Shown here: positions 9,046 to 17,369 of the stretch, piece by piece
Numbering within the stretch: the stretch's first letter is position 1
Layout of the letters: every line of letters begins with the position of its first letter
Assembly: GCA_003134685.1 (NCBI GenBank)
Contig: PLCA01000003.1
Coordinates: 62,001-126,000, forward strand
Direction: 5' to 3'
DNA length: 64,000 nt
DNA from: Gemmatimonadota bacterium
GTDB taxonomy: Bacteria > Gemmatimonadota > Gemmatimonadetes > Gemmatimonadales > Gemmatimonadaceae
Notes under the pieces: generated by a model
What the model saw: the letters and a program-made list of their open reading frames with translations, nothing else
Database searches by the model: none
What the model was told of the DNA's origin: nothing
Position numbers and translations under genes: made by a program

Positions 9046-10331
9046 AGGTGATGATCGTCGGCGGCGGCGGGAGGGAGCATGCCCTCGCCTGGAAGCTGTG
9101 CCGGGATGATCCGAACATCAATCTGATCGTCGCTCCAGGAAATCCGGGGATCGCGTCGATCGCCCGATGCGTCCCGATCGGTGTCGACAGACTCGATGAT
9201 CTGGCTAACCTGGCCGAGGAAGAGATGGTCGACCTGACTATCGTCGGACCCGAGGCCCCGCTGGAAGCGGGAATCGCGAATCTCTTTCAATCGCGGGGCC
9301 TCCCGATATTCGGTCCGACGCGCGAGGCGGCGCGCATCGAGACCTCGAAGCGCTTCGCCAAGGAGCTGATGATCCGGGCCGGAATACCGACGGCGCGTTC
9401 AGTGCAGCACACTGACGCCAAGGAGGCAAAGGCAGCGCTCGCCGATTTCACGACGCCGGTCGTGATAAAGGCGTCTGGCCTTGCCGGCGGAAAGGGCGTG
9501 ATCGTCGCGCAGAGCGCGGTCGAAGCGGAACGCGCGATCAACGCGATGCTTAGCGACCGGATGTTCGGCGCGGCAGGACGAGAGATACTCATCGAAGAGT
9601 TCATGGAAGGGGAAGAGATCTCGCTTTTCGCCATCACGGATGGAGAGCAGGCTCTCCCGTTGTTGGCGGCGCAGGATCACAAGCGGCTGCATGAGGGCGA
9701 TTTCGGGCCCAACACCGGCGGAATGGGCGCCTATGCTCCGACATCGCGCGCCAAGCCGGAGCTCCTCGCGCGCGTGATGTCGGAAATCATCAGGCCCACG
9801 CTGGCAGCGATGCGGGACGCGGGCTCTCCATTCACAGGCCTACTCTACGCCGGACTGATGATCACCGACGACGGACCCAAGGTCGTGGAATTCAACAGCC
9901 GGTTCGGCGATCCCGAAACCCAGGCTTTGATGCCGCTCATGGATTCGTCGCTGCTCGAATTGATCGCGGCGGTGGCCGGGGGCGGCTCGCTCAGCCGCTC
10001 GCGCCCTCCAGATTGGAAACCGCTCTCCGCGGTTACGACGGTAGTGGCCGCGGCTGGCTATCCGCACGAGCCCCGGACTGGCGATGTCATCCAGCTCCCA
10101 CCGCCCGAAGAAGGTGTGGAGGTGTTTCATGCGGGAACGGCGCTGAATCCATCGACGAATGAGCTCGTGACCGCCGGAGGACGCGTGCTCGCCGTGACCG
10201 CGGTAGCCTCCAGTCTCATCGAGGCCGCGGAGATCTCGCGATCCTACGCCGAGCAGGTGTCGTTCAAAGGAAAGCAGCTGCGACGCGACATCGGATGGCG
10301 GGAGGTCATGCGCGGTGCCCGAACTACCTGA
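9042..10331 (+). CDS. purD: Phosphoribosylamine-glycine ligase
   Basis: PurD joins glycine to 5-phosphoribosylamine with ATP in de novo purine synthesis. At 429 residues it matches the E. coli length. MKVMIVGGGGREHALAWKL is the N-terminal domain start, GPEAPLEAGI is conserved, and KASGLAGGKGVIVA is the ATP-grasp nucleotide-binding loop. NTGGMGAYAP and VEFNSRFGDPETQ are strongly diagnostic. ATG at 9042 overlaps the upstream stop by 4 bp and gives the canonical N-terminus. Its 3' end overlaps mutM by 17 bp, so metB, purD, mutM and the next nuclease gene are probably one transcript. Confidence 0.97.
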   Translation: MKVMIVGGGGREHALAWKLCRDDPNINLIVAPGNPGIASIARCVPIGVDRLDDLANLAEEEMVDLTIVGPEAPLEAGIANLFQSRGLPIFGPTREAARIETSKRFAKELMIRAGIPTARSVQHTDAKEAKAALADFTTPVVIKASGLAGGKGVIVAQSAVEAERAINAMLSDRMFGAAGREILIEEFMEGEEISLFAITDGEQALPLLAAQDHKRLHEGDFGPNTGGMGAYAPTSRAKPELLARVMSEIIRPTLAAMRDAGSPFTGLLYAGLMITDDGPKVVEFNSRFGDPETQALMPLMDSSLLELIAAVAGGGSLSRSRPPDWKPLSAVTTVVAAAGYPHEPRTGDVIQLPPPEEGVEVFHAGTALNPSTNELVTAGGRVLAVTAVASSLIEAAEISRSYAEQVSFKGKQLRRDIGWREVMRGARTT

Positions 10332-11142
10332 GACCGAGACGATCGCGCGGGATCTCGACGGCGCGATCCGAGGGCGGAAGATAAAAAAGGTTTCCGTTCG
10401 CAAAGCCGATGTGCTGCGCGAAGTGAGCGCGCGCTCGATCGCGAAGCGCCTCCGCGACGCCACGATCCTTCGCAGCTGGCGCCGGGCCAAGCTCGTGGTG
10501 ATCGATCTCGACACTGGCGACCGAATCGTCGTGCAGCCGCGCTTCACGGGCGCCCTGCTGATCGACGACGGCACTTTCACTGGATCCGAGCTCGACTATT
10601 CGACACTGCGACTCGACCTGGACGACGGCAGAGCTCTGCACTACGCCGACGTCCGCCGACTAGGAACGGTTGCGCTGATGGATGCGGATCGTTTCGAAGA
10701 GTACTCGGGCAAACTCGGCATCGAGCCACTTGACCGTGCATTTACGGCCGAGCATCTATCGACGGTTCTTCGGGCCACGAGTCAGCCCATCAAGAAAGTC
10801 CTAATGGAGCAGCGAAAAATCGCAGGCATCGGCAACATCTACGCGAACGAGGCGCTCTGGAGAGCGCGCATCGACCCATCGCGCCCGGGGGCGTCGGTGA
10901 CATTCGAGCAGGCACAGCTGCTCCACGATTCGATCGTCGCCGTGCTGGGTGAAGCGATCGAGGCACGGGGCACGAGCTTTCGCGACTACCGCGACGCGCG
11001 GGGAAAGCGCGGCTCGTTCTCGGAAAAGCTCGAGGCCTATGGGCGGGGCGGGCTTCCCTGCCGGCGATGCGGCGCGAAGCTTGTCTCCACCCACGCCATC
11101 GATGGCCGCGCGACGACGTTGTGCGTGAAGTGCCAGCACTAA
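10315..11142 (+). CDS. mutM: Formamidopyrimidine-DNA glycosylase
   Basis: Fpg/MutM excises 8-oxoguanine and formamidopyrimidines and nicks the abasic site. The processed N-terminus PELPETE supplies the catalytic Pro2 and Glu3. The helix-two-turn-helix region includes QRKIAGIGNIYANE, and the C-terminus has the four-cysteine zinc finger CRRCG...CVKC. It is 275 residues, normal for the family. The GTG start at 10315 is fixed by the required PELPE start and lies inside purD. The neighbour downstream is another DNA-repair-type nuclease. Confidence 0.96.
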   Translation: MPELPETETIARDLDGAIRGRKIKKVSVRKADVLREVSARSIAKRLRDATILRSWRRAKLVVIDLDTGDRIVVQPRFTGALLIDDGTFTGSELDYSTLRLDLDDGRALHYADVRRLGTVALMDADRFEEYSGKLGIEPLDRAFTAEHLSTVLRATSQPIKKVLMEQRKIAGIGNIYANEALWRARIDPSRPGASVTFEQAQLLHDSIVAVLGEAIEARGTSFRDYRDARGKRGSFSEKLEAYGRGGLPCRRCGAKLVSTHAIDGRATTLCVKCQH

Positions 11143-11144
11143 CC

Positions 11145-12248
11145 ATGGTTGGCGGTGCTCTCAGGCGCGAGAAGCAGCCCACGAGCGATGTGCAGCTCGC
11201 AGTCATGAAATCGAACGTCCGGGAAACCGCGGCCGACAGGCCGGGCGTCTATCGAATGCTCTCGAGCGAAGGCGAGGTGCTGTACGTCGGCAAGTCGAAG
11301 CGCGTTCGCTCGCGGCTGATGAGCTACTTTCGCTGCGAGTACCCGGAGGACAAAGGCGCGCGAATCCTCCGCTCCGCCGATTCCATCGAATGGGACTACA
11401 CGCCCAGCGAATTCGCGGCGCTGCTGCAGGAGCTGAGACTGATCAAGCGCTTCCGCCCGCGCTACAACGTGGCGATGATGCGCGACGCGCGGCACTACTC
11501 GTTCATCAAGCTGACGAAGGGAACGGCGCCCAAGATGCTGGTCGTGCGTGGGGCGTCGGGTGAGGAAGCCGGCATTTACTACGGTCCGTTCGTGGGCGCG
11601 CAGCGCGTGGGCGAAGCGGTGCGCGAGCTGAATGACGCGCTGATGCTCCGCGATTGCCGCGCCGACCTGAAGATGTTCTACAGCGACCAGGTGGAGCTGT
11701 TTCAGCTCACGCCGCGCACACCGGGCTGCATCCGACACGAGATCTCCAAGTGCCTCGGCCCCTGCGTCGGGGGATGCTCGGCCGCGCAATATGACGAGCG
11801 CGTCGGGCTCGCCCGCGCGTTTCTGGAGGGGTCGGATGACGGTCCGATCAACACGCTGCGCGGGGAAATGGAGCGTCTGAGCGCACAGCTGGAGTTCGAG
11901 AGAGCCGCGGTGTACCGCGACAAGCTGGAGCGACTGGAGGCGCTGCGCGCGCAGTTCGGTCGGCTGCGCTTCGCGGTGGAGAACCTCTCCTTCGTGTACA
12001 CGGTGCCGGGCCACGAGGGGGAGGACAAGGTCTATCTCATTCGGCGTGGTGTCGTGCGCGCCGAGGTGATGAAACCGAAGTCACAAAAAGATCGCCGCAC
12101 GATGAAGCATTTGGTGGAGGACATCTTCTCTCCCGACGATAAGCCGCCGGCGCAGGTGCCGACCCACGAGATCGACGAGCTGCTCCTGCTATCGTCCTGG
12201 TTCCGGAGATTCCCCAAGGAAATGAAAAGGACGAAGCAGGTCTGCTGA
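11145..12248 (+). CDS. UvrC/Cho-like GIY-YIG endonuclease lacking the UvrC C-terminal half
   Basis: A 367-residue protein with an N-terminal GIY-YIG nuclease domain (PGVYRML at 33-39, YVGKSKRVRSRL at 47-58, LRLIKRFRPRYN) and a UVR helical hairpin (LSAQLEFERAAVYRDKLERL). The C-terminal RNase H-like nuclease and helix-hairpin-helix domains of full UvrC are missing. It therefore resembles E. coli Cho, which makes the 3' incision in nucleotide excision repair. About 110 residues after the UVR domain match nothing I recognise. ATG at 11145 lies 2 bp after mutM. Whether a full uvrC exists elsewhere is not visible. Confidence 0.83.
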   Translation: MVGGALRREKQPTSDVQLAVMKSNVRETAADRPGVYRMLSSEGEVLYVGKSKRVRSRLMSYFRCEYPEDKGARILRSADSIEWDYTPSEFAALLQELRLIKRFRPRYNVAMMRDARHYSFIKLTKGTAPKMLVVRGASGEEAGIYYGPFVGAQRVGEAVRELNDALMLRDCRADLKMFYSDQVELFQLTPRTPGCIRHEISKCLGPCVGGCSAAQYDERVGLARAFLEGSDDGPINTLRGEMERLSAQLEFERAAVYRDKLERLEALRAQFGRLRFAVENLSFVYTVPGHEGEDKVYLIRRGVVRAEVMKPKSQKDRRTMKHLVEDIFSPDDKPPAQVPTHEIDELLLLSSWFRRFPKEMKRTKQVC

Positions 12249-12259
12249 CCTGCTTCGTC
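12230..12259. terminator. Strong hairpin over the stop codon of the UvrC/Cho-like gene
   Basis: GACGAAGCAGGT (12230-12241) and ACCTGCTTCGTC (12248-12259) are perfect 12-bp complements around the 6-nt loop CTGCTG. The TGA stop codon straddles the loop and the right arm. There is no strong T-tract, so it may terminate with Rho, protect the 3' end or act in both directions between convergent genes. Confidence 0.55.
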
Positions 12260-12311
12260 AGGTAGTCACGCGGATGCGCGCACGGCTGCGCTACCCCTGG
12301 TCGACCGCGAG

Positions 12312-12716
12312 TTACTGAACAACCACACTCGCGGTAAGAGGATCGACTCCGGCTGGCTGCACCGCAACTAGATTGAAGCTGGCCGGGAACGGCGCCGCGA
12401 CCTCAATCGTCTTCACAAAAGGCAGAGGGAAAGCGCATGGCAACGCCCCCAAAAGATGGATGCCGAACGCGGTGAGCCGTATCTCCGACGCTGCTCGCTG
12501 GACTGCGATGCGGTCGAAGCTCGTGCACCCGCCGGGACTGAGCGTGAGGAGAACGGTCAGCGTCGTCGCGGGAGCAATGGTCGATGGTGCCTCCAGCTTC
12601 ACGGCCTCGAGAATCACTGATTCCGATACGTTCGAGACATCGACCGAATTGCTACACCCGAAACCCAGGCTCGTCGCGAGCAGTCCGACGGTAAGACCTA
12701 ACGAAACAATCCTCAT
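12312..12716 (-). CDS. Small exported protein, probable lipoprotein, unknown function
   Basis: A 134-residue protein that I do not recognise. MRIVSLGLTVGLLATSLGFGC is a clear secretion signal ending in Cys21; glycine at -3 is an imperfect lipobox, so it may be either a lipoprotein or cleaved by signal peptidase I. The mature part is rich in Ser, Thr, Ala and Val and looks like an all-beta domain, with two further cysteines (in GGCTSF and LPCAF). It stands alone between a convergent repair gene and the ubiX unit. Confidence 0.7.
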   Translation of the reverse strand: MRIVSLGLTVGLLATSLGFGCSNSVDVSNVSESVILEAVKLEAPSTIAPATTLTVLLTLSPGGCTSFDRIAVQRAASEIRLTAFGIHLLGALPCAFPLPFVKTIEVAAPFPASFNLVAVQPAGVDPLTASVVVQ

Positions 12717-12798
12717 ACGCGCCTCCGCGTTGGTTGTGGCCTACCCACCCAACATTCAGCAGAGAGCACGCCAGCGCAAGCAAGTGCTGAGCTTGCGG

Positions 12799-13401
12799 CT
12801 ATTTCGTCTCGCCTTCCCATCGTTTGACGAGGCTTTGCTCAACTCCGAGGTGATCGAGCATCCTCGCCACCACGAAGTCGACCAAATCTGACACCTGCTT
12901 CGGCCGGTGATAAAACCCGGGTGACGCAGGCATCACCACAGCGCCCGCCCGCGTCAGCCGCAGCATGTTACCGAGGTGAATCGCACTAAGCGGAGTCTCG
13001 CGCGGGACAAGAACGAGCTTTCGCCGCTCCTTCAACGTGACATCAGCCGCCCGCTCGATCAGCGAGCGTGATGCACCGACCGCAATCGCCGATAAGGTCC
13101 CCATCGAACACGGGCACACGATCATCCCCGCTGTGAGCGCCGAGCCGGAAGCTGGTCGCGCGCCTCTGTCTTCGTTGGAGAAAGTCTCAATGCACGAATC
13201 CCAGTCATGCTTTCCAACAAAGTCGCGGAGCGCGTCGATCGAGTCGATTCCGGATTCGGTCTCGAGCAGTCGCATTCCGTACTTCGACACGATCAGCGAT
13301 ACCGGCCGGTGCGCAGCGACCAGCTGCTGCAACAGTCTCACCGCATAGGGCGCTCCCGATGCGCCGGTTATTCCCACCACGATCGGCGGAGTACCACTCA
13401 T
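12799..13401 (-). CDS. ubiX: UbiX-family flavin prenyltransferase
   Basis: A 200-residue flavoprotein. UbiX attaches a dimethylallyl unit to FMN to make the prenylated cofactor used by UbiD decarboxylases. The motif VVGITGASGAPYAVRLL begins the protein. CPCSMGTLSAIAVGAS, LVLVPRETPLSAIHL and the MPASPGFYHRP segment are family hallmarks. The ATG overlaps the ubiA stop by 4 bp. Being in one unit with ubiD supports the cofactor-enzyme partnership. In futalosine-pathway bacteria this gene corresponds to mqnM, and the sequence cannot separate the two uses. Confidence 0.93.
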   Translation of the reverse strand: MSGTPPIVVGITGASGAPYAVRLLQQLVAAHRPVSLIVSKYGMRLLETESGIDSIDALRDFVGKHDWDSCIETFSNEDRGARPASGSALTAGMIVCPCSMGTLSAIAVGASRSLIERAADVTLKERRKLVLVPRETPLSAIHLGNMLRLTRAGAVVMPASPGFYHRPKQVSDLVDFVVARMLDHLGVEQSLVKRWEGETK

Positions 13402-14324
13402 CTCAGCAGCCGCTCGGCGAACACAAATCCGAGGAATACGATGCTGATGACGCCGTTCATGGTGAAGAACGCGGCATCGAGGCGCGAGAAATCATTCGGT
13501 TTGACCAGCGAGTGCTCGTACAGCAGCAGTAGCCCAGCTACAACAACGCCCGCGTAATAAAGGATTCCGGCTCCGGCGCCCAATCCCCCGACGGCCAGAG
13601 CGGCAACCGTCACAAAGTGCAGTATGCGCGCGATGCCGAGCGCGTTCGCTTCCCCGAAAGAAACCGGGACCGAATAGAGCCCGTTCTCACGATCAAAGGA
13701 GACGTCCTGTAGGGCGTATAAGATGTCGAAGCCGCCCACCCAGGTCGCGACGGCGATCGCCAGCGCGATGAGCATCCACCATGGATCACTCCAGTGGCCC
13801 GTGATCGCGAGATACCCGCCGACTGGAGCGATCGACAAACCGACGCCAAGCACCAGATGCGACCAGCGCGTGAACCGCTTGGTGTAGCTATAGAACAGCA
13901 CCCACGTGAGCGCGAGCGGGGAGAGAATGAGGCAGAGCATGTTGAGCTGCCACGCAGCCACGAAGAACACGACGGACGCGATCGCAACCGCAACGCTTGC
14001 CTCCCGCACGCCCATCGTTCCCGAGGGAATCTCGCGCGACCGCGTGCGGGGATTGCGCGCGTCGATCTCGCGATCGACGATCCTGTTGAATCCCATCGCC
14101 GCGAATCGCGCCGTCGTGAAGGCGACGACTACCCAGATCACATCATTCGGCGTAATCGGCGCTATGTAGCTCGCCAGCACCACTCCGACGAGCGCGAACG
14201 GCAGCGCGAATATCGTGTGCGGCAGGCGCACGAGATTCGCGTGACGGAGCAGCAGTCCCTGGCCGCGGAACGTTTGCCCTTCGCGCACGGTCGCCGACGT
14301 CAACGGATCCTTACCGCGCATCAT
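13398..14324 (-). CDS. ubiA: UbiA-family prenyltransferase (UbiA/MqnP-like)
   Basis: A 308-residue integral membrane enzyme that attaches a polyprenyl chain to an aromatic acid in quinone synthesis. The two Asp-rich motifs NRIVDREIDARN and DILYALQDVSFDRENG bind Mg-diphosphate, and about eight hydrophobic helices lie between and after them. ATG at 14324 overlaps the ubiD stop; a second ATG follows immediately. Given the neighbouring ubiD, ubiX and ubiE genes, it serves either ubiquinone or, more likely for a Gemmatimonadota-like host, menaquinone through the futalosine branch (MqnP). Confidence 0.91.
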   Translation of the reverse strand: MMRGKDPLTSATVREGQTFRGQGLLLRHANLVRLPHTIFALPFALVGVVLASYIAPITPNDVIWVVVAFTTARFAAMGFNRIVDREIDARNPRTRSREIPSGTMGVREASVAVAIASVVFFVAAWQLNMLCLILSPLALTWVLFYSYTKRFTRWSHLVLGVGLSIAPVGGYLAITGHWSDPWWMLIALAIAVATWVGGFDILYALQDVSFDRENGLYSVPVSFGEANALGIARILHFVTVAALAVGGLGAGAGILYYAGVVVAGLLLLYEHSLVKPNDFSRLDAAFFTMNGVISIVFLGFVFAERLLR

Positions 14325-15829
14325 TGGCCTTCTCTTTTTGTCGGTTTCTCGTTCGAACCGAGGCCAAGCTTCGCCCACATCTCATCGACCTGCTTCTTCG
14401 TCTCGACGTCCATCTCGATCAGCTTCGGCCAGTTGCGCGTGAATCCCTCCTCCGGCCACTTCCGCGTGGCGTCAATTCCCATCTTGGACCCGTACGTGAA
14501 CGCCCTGCTGGAGTGATCGAGCACATCGATCGGACCCATCGAGAATCTGACATCCCGCTCGGGATCGATGTGGTTGAGCGCAACCCACCACGCCTCCTGA
14601 ACGTTCCGGACATCGACCTCCTTGTCCAACACGACGATCACCTTCGCCAGCGACATGAGCCCCTGTCCCCACATTGCGTTCATCACCTTGTACGCCTGAC
14701 CGGGATACTGCTTGTCGATCGACACGAACACGAGGTTGTGAAAAATCCCCTCGGCTGGCATGTGATAGTCAACGATCTCCGGGATCGTCAGCTTGAGCAG
14801 CGGCAGGAAGATCCGCTCCGTCGCGTGTCCGAGGTAGTAGTCCTCCATCGGGGGCCGTCCGACAATCGTGGTGGCATAGACGGGCGAACGCCGCATCGTC
14901 AGCGCCGTCACGTGCACCTGAGGATATAAGTCGGCCTCGGAATAGAATCCGGTGTGATCTCCGAACGGCCCCTCGACTACGAGCGGCTCCGAGGGATCGA
15001 TGTAACCCTCGATCACGAACTCGGCTTCGGCAGGGACTTCCAGATCACATGTGACCGCCTTCGCGAGACTCACGGGACGCTTGCGCAGAAATCCCGCGAA
15101 CAGGAATTCGTCGATCGTCGGTGGCAGCGGTGCCGATGCCGAATAGACCGACGCCGGATCCGCCCCGATTGCGATGACCACCGGCATCCGTTCTCCCTTT
15201 TCAGCCATCTCGCGCCAGTGCGCCGCGCCAACCTTGTGCCGCTGCCAGTGCATCGCCAGAGTGCGCGGGCCCAGCACCTGCACGCGGTACATGCCGACGT
15301 TGCGGATGCCGCGCTTGGGATCCTTCGAGATCACCATCGGCAGCGTGATGTACGGTCCGCCGTCTTCGGGCCAGCAGGTGATGATCGGCAGCTTCGACAG
15401 ATCCACCTCGTCGCCCTTCAACACCACTTCCTGGCACGCCGGCTTGCCGCTCCGAACGCGTGGCGGAAACTTTCCGAGCTCGAGCAGCCGCGGAAGCATC
15501 GAGAGCTTGCCCATGATGCCCTCTGGCACCTTGAGATCGAGCATTTCGGTGATGCGCGAGCCGATCTCGTCGAGATCGTCCACGCCGAGCGAGAGGGACA
15601 TCCTCCGCATCGAGCCGAAGAGGTTGATGACGACGGGATACTGCGACCGCTCGCCAGAATCGAGAATGACGTTTTCGAAGTAAAGAGCACTGCCCCCGCG
15701 GGGCTGTTTCATTACGCGATCCGCGATCTCGCACAGCTCGAGACGCGCTTTCACGGGCTCGCGAACACGCGCCATCTCTCCGGCGCGATCTATGGCGGAC
15801 AGGAACTGCGAGATGTTATCGAGGCTCAC
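14321..15829 (-). CDS. ubiD: UbiD-family prenyl-FMN decarboxylase
   Basis: A 502-residue UbiD-type enzyme that removes the carboxylate from a prenylated aromatic acid using prenylated FMN. NVGMYRVQVLGPRTLAMHWQ, the EFVIEGYIDPSEP stretch with the conserved catalytic-type Glu, GPFGDHTGFYSEADLYP and HNLVFVSIDKQYPGQA are typical. I selected GTG at 15829 because it overlaps the ubiE stop by 4 bp (GTGA); the longer reading frame runs into ubiE. It is third-to-last in the ubiE-ubiD-ubiA-ubiX unit. MqnL is the equivalent name in the futalosine pathway. Confidence 0.93.
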   Translation of the reverse strand: MSLDNISQFLSAIDRAGEMARVREPVKARLELCEIADRVMKQPRGGSALYFENVILDSGERSQYPVVINLFGSMRRMSLSLGVDDLDEIGSRITEMLDLKVPEGIMGKLSMLPRLLELGKFPPRVRSGKPACQEVVLKGDEVDLSKLPIITCWPEDGGPYITLPMVISKDPKRGIRNVGMYRVQVLGPRTLAMHWQRHKVGAAHWREMAEKGERMPVVIAIGADPASVYSASAPLPPTIDEFLFAGFLRKRPVSLAKAVTCDLEVPAEAEFVIEGYIDPSEPLVVEGPFGDHTGFYSEADLYPQVHVTALTMRRSPVYATTIVGRPPMEDYYLGHATERIFLPLLKLTIPEIVDYHMPAEGIFHNLVFVSIDKQYPGQAYKVMNAMWGQGLMSLAKVIVVLDKEVDVRNVQEAWWVALNHIDPERDVRFSMGPIDVLDHSSRAFTYGSKMGIDATRKWPEEGFTRNWPKLIEMDVETKKQVDEMWAKLGLGSNEKPTKREGQ

Positions 15830-16596
15830 CTGGCTCCAATGGAACTGTTGGGACGTTCTCCGACGTGGATCGCCGCGACTCCAAACGACAGGCTCGACCA
15901 CGTCACTCTCTTGAATCCGGCATTCTCCAACTTCTTCGCGAGCTCCTCTTCGACGGGAAAATTCGCAACCGATCGCGGGAGGTAGTGATACGCCGTGCGG
16001 TGTCCGCTGACCAAACCGCCGATCACGGGCAGCACGTGGTGAAAGTACGCCTGGTAGAGCGCGCGCACGACGCGAAGGCGCGGCGTCGAGAACTCGAGTA
16101 TCACGAAACGCCCGCCCGGAGCAATCACTCGAAAGACTTCCTTCAGAGCTGCTTCGAGACCGGCAACGTTCCTGATCCCGAACGCCACGATCGCGCCCGC
16201 GAGCTGCCCCGACGGTAGTGGAAGCTGAATCGCATCGGCGGTCACGGGCGCAATTCGGGCGCTCTTCACCTTGGCCGCTCCTGCCTTCAGCATTGGCTCC
16301 GCGAAGTCAGCGCCTATGACCAGACCGCGGAAGCCGGGCAAATTCGAAATCTCCGAGGCGACATCCATCGTTCCCGCGCACAGGTCGAGATATCGTCCCG
16401 CTTGATCCCGTTCGACGCCAAGCGAGGCGATAGCCATGCGACGCCATCGGCGATCGATGTTGAGGCTCAGTACGTGATTGAGGAGATCGTAGCGCGGGGC
16501 GATCTCGGAGAAGATCCGCTGCACGTACGCGCGCTTCTCAGCGCCACCGGCAGCGGCGGCACTGGCAGTCGCCCTGTCTATGTCGGTGGCCAGCAT
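15826..16596 (-). CDS. ubiE: Demethylmenaquinone/ubiquinone C-methyltransferase
   Basis: A class I SAM methyltransferase that methylates the quinone ring as the last step of menaquinone synthesis. YVQRIFSEIAPRYDLLNHVLS is the UbiE/MenG signature region, YLDLCAGTMDVA is SAM motif I, and GIRNVAGLEAALKEVFRVI with the GRFVILEFS stretch is the second signature. ATG at 16596 gives 256 residues; an upstream ATG at 16659 would overlap the start of the divergent sigma gene and is less likely. It heads the quinone unit. Confidence 0.92.
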   Translation of the reverse strand: MLATDIDRATASAAAAGGAEKRAYVQRIFSEIAPRYDLLNHVLSLNIDRRWRRMAIASLGVERDQAGRYLDLCAGTMDVASEISNLPGFRGLVIGADFAEPMLKAGAAKVKSARIAPVTADAIQLPLPSGQLAGAIVAFGIRNVAGLEAALKEVFRVIAPGGRFVILEFSTPRLRVVRALYQAYFHHVLPVIGGLVSGHRTAYHYLPRSVANFPVEEELAKKLENAGFKRVTWSSLSFGVAAIHVGERPNSSIGAR

Positions 16597-16605
16597 CCTT
16601 CGAAA

Positions 16606-16618
16606 GTTGCCCGGCAAC
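16606..16618. promoter_or_regulatory. Inverted repeat GTTGCC-C-GGCAAC in the ubiE/sigma gap
   Basis: A perfect 13-bp odd-centred palindrome sits in the 61-bp divergent space between ubiE and the sigma-factor gene. It is well placed for an operator acting on either promoter. It is short enough that chance cannot be excluded at this GC content. Confidence 0.3.
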
Positions 16619-16657
16619 GGTGCGCGGGGCAAGCTATCTTTCCCGCGCCTCCCAAAC

Positions 16658-17254
16658 ATGCCATCAAGGTCCTACACCGACGTATCCGACCAGCAGGTGG
16701 TCGTCTTCGCCCAGGAAGGGCGCGAGGACGCCTATCGCGAGCTGATCAAGCGCTATGAGCGACCCGTGTTCTCGCTCATATACCGCATGGTGCGCGACAA
16801 TGAGACCGCCGAGGACCTCGCGCAGGAAACCTTCATCAAGGTATTGAACCACATCGACCGATACCGGCCCGAGTTCAAATTCTCGAGCTGGCTGTTCAAG
16901 ATCGCGAACAACATCACGATCGATCATCTCCGCCGCCGTCAGCTCGACACTATCAGCATTGAAGGATCTCCAGACGCGGTAACAGCCGAGCGTGCGCGCG
17001 CGACCTCGGTGACGGTGACGAGCGGGGGCGAATCCCCACTCGAGGAGCTCGAATCGAAGGAGTTGGGCGCATCCATCGAAAAGGCAATCGCGCGGCTGCG
17101 GCCCGAGTATCGCGCGTGCATCATCCTGCGGCACGTAGAGGACTATTCGTACGACGAGATCGCGGAAATTGTGAAGCTGCCGCTCGGAACCGTGAAGACC
17201 TACATCCACCGGGCACGGCAGGAGCTGAGGGAGTATCTGGGGGACCTGAGATGA
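16658..17254 (+). CDS. ECF-family RNA polymerase sigma factor (RpoE-like)
   Basis: A 198-residue extracytoplasmic-function sigma factor. Region 2 contains LIKRYERPVFSLIYRMV and AEDLAQETFIKVLNHI, with WLFKIANNITIDHLRRR, for -10 recognition and core binding. Region 4 contains the helix-turn-helix YDEIAEIVKLPLGTVKTYI for -35 recognition. A Ser/Thr/Glu-rich linker joins them. ATG at 16658 is chosen over an upstream reading that would begin inside ubiE. The next gene encodes a small membrane protein suited to an anti-sigma role, and a secreted bactofilin-like protein follows, suggesting envelope-stress control. Confidence 0.93.
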   Translation: MPSRSYTDVSDQQVVVFAQEGREDAYRELIKRYERPVFSLIYRMVRDNETAEDLAQETFIKVLNHIDRYRPEFKFSSWLFKIANNITIDHLRRRQLDTISIEGSPDAVTAERARATSVTVTSGGESPLEELESKELGASIEKAIARLRPEYRACIILRHVEDYSYDEIAEIVKLPLGTVKTYIHRARQELREYLGDLR

Positions 17255-17280
17255 CCCTGGAACCAGTGGTTTTCGACCCG

Positions 17281-17327
17281 AAAAATGGCCCAAAAAATAC
17301 CCGAAAAAAACCTGAAAAAAGCTGAAA
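17281..17327. promoter_or_regulatory. Five helically phased A-tracts (predicted curved DNA)
   Basis: A-runs of 5, 6, 7, 6 and 3 begin at 17281, 17292, 17304, 17315 and 17325, that is every 10-12 bp. Phased A-tracts bend DNA. The element lies just after the sigma gene and 43 bp before the next start, in otherwise GC-rich DNA, so it may form an internal promoter (UP-like) or a binding site for a DNA-bending protein. Confidence 0.6.
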
Positions 17328-17369
17328 CCTGACCCGTAGCGAACCCGTAGGTCATCACGTGAGGAACCC

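Noticed and set aside
17251-17325. A 24-codon frame starting ATGA at the end of the sigma gene
   Set aside because: Its Lys/Pro-rich sequence is simply the translation of the phased A-tracts; no upstream or family support beyond the overlap.
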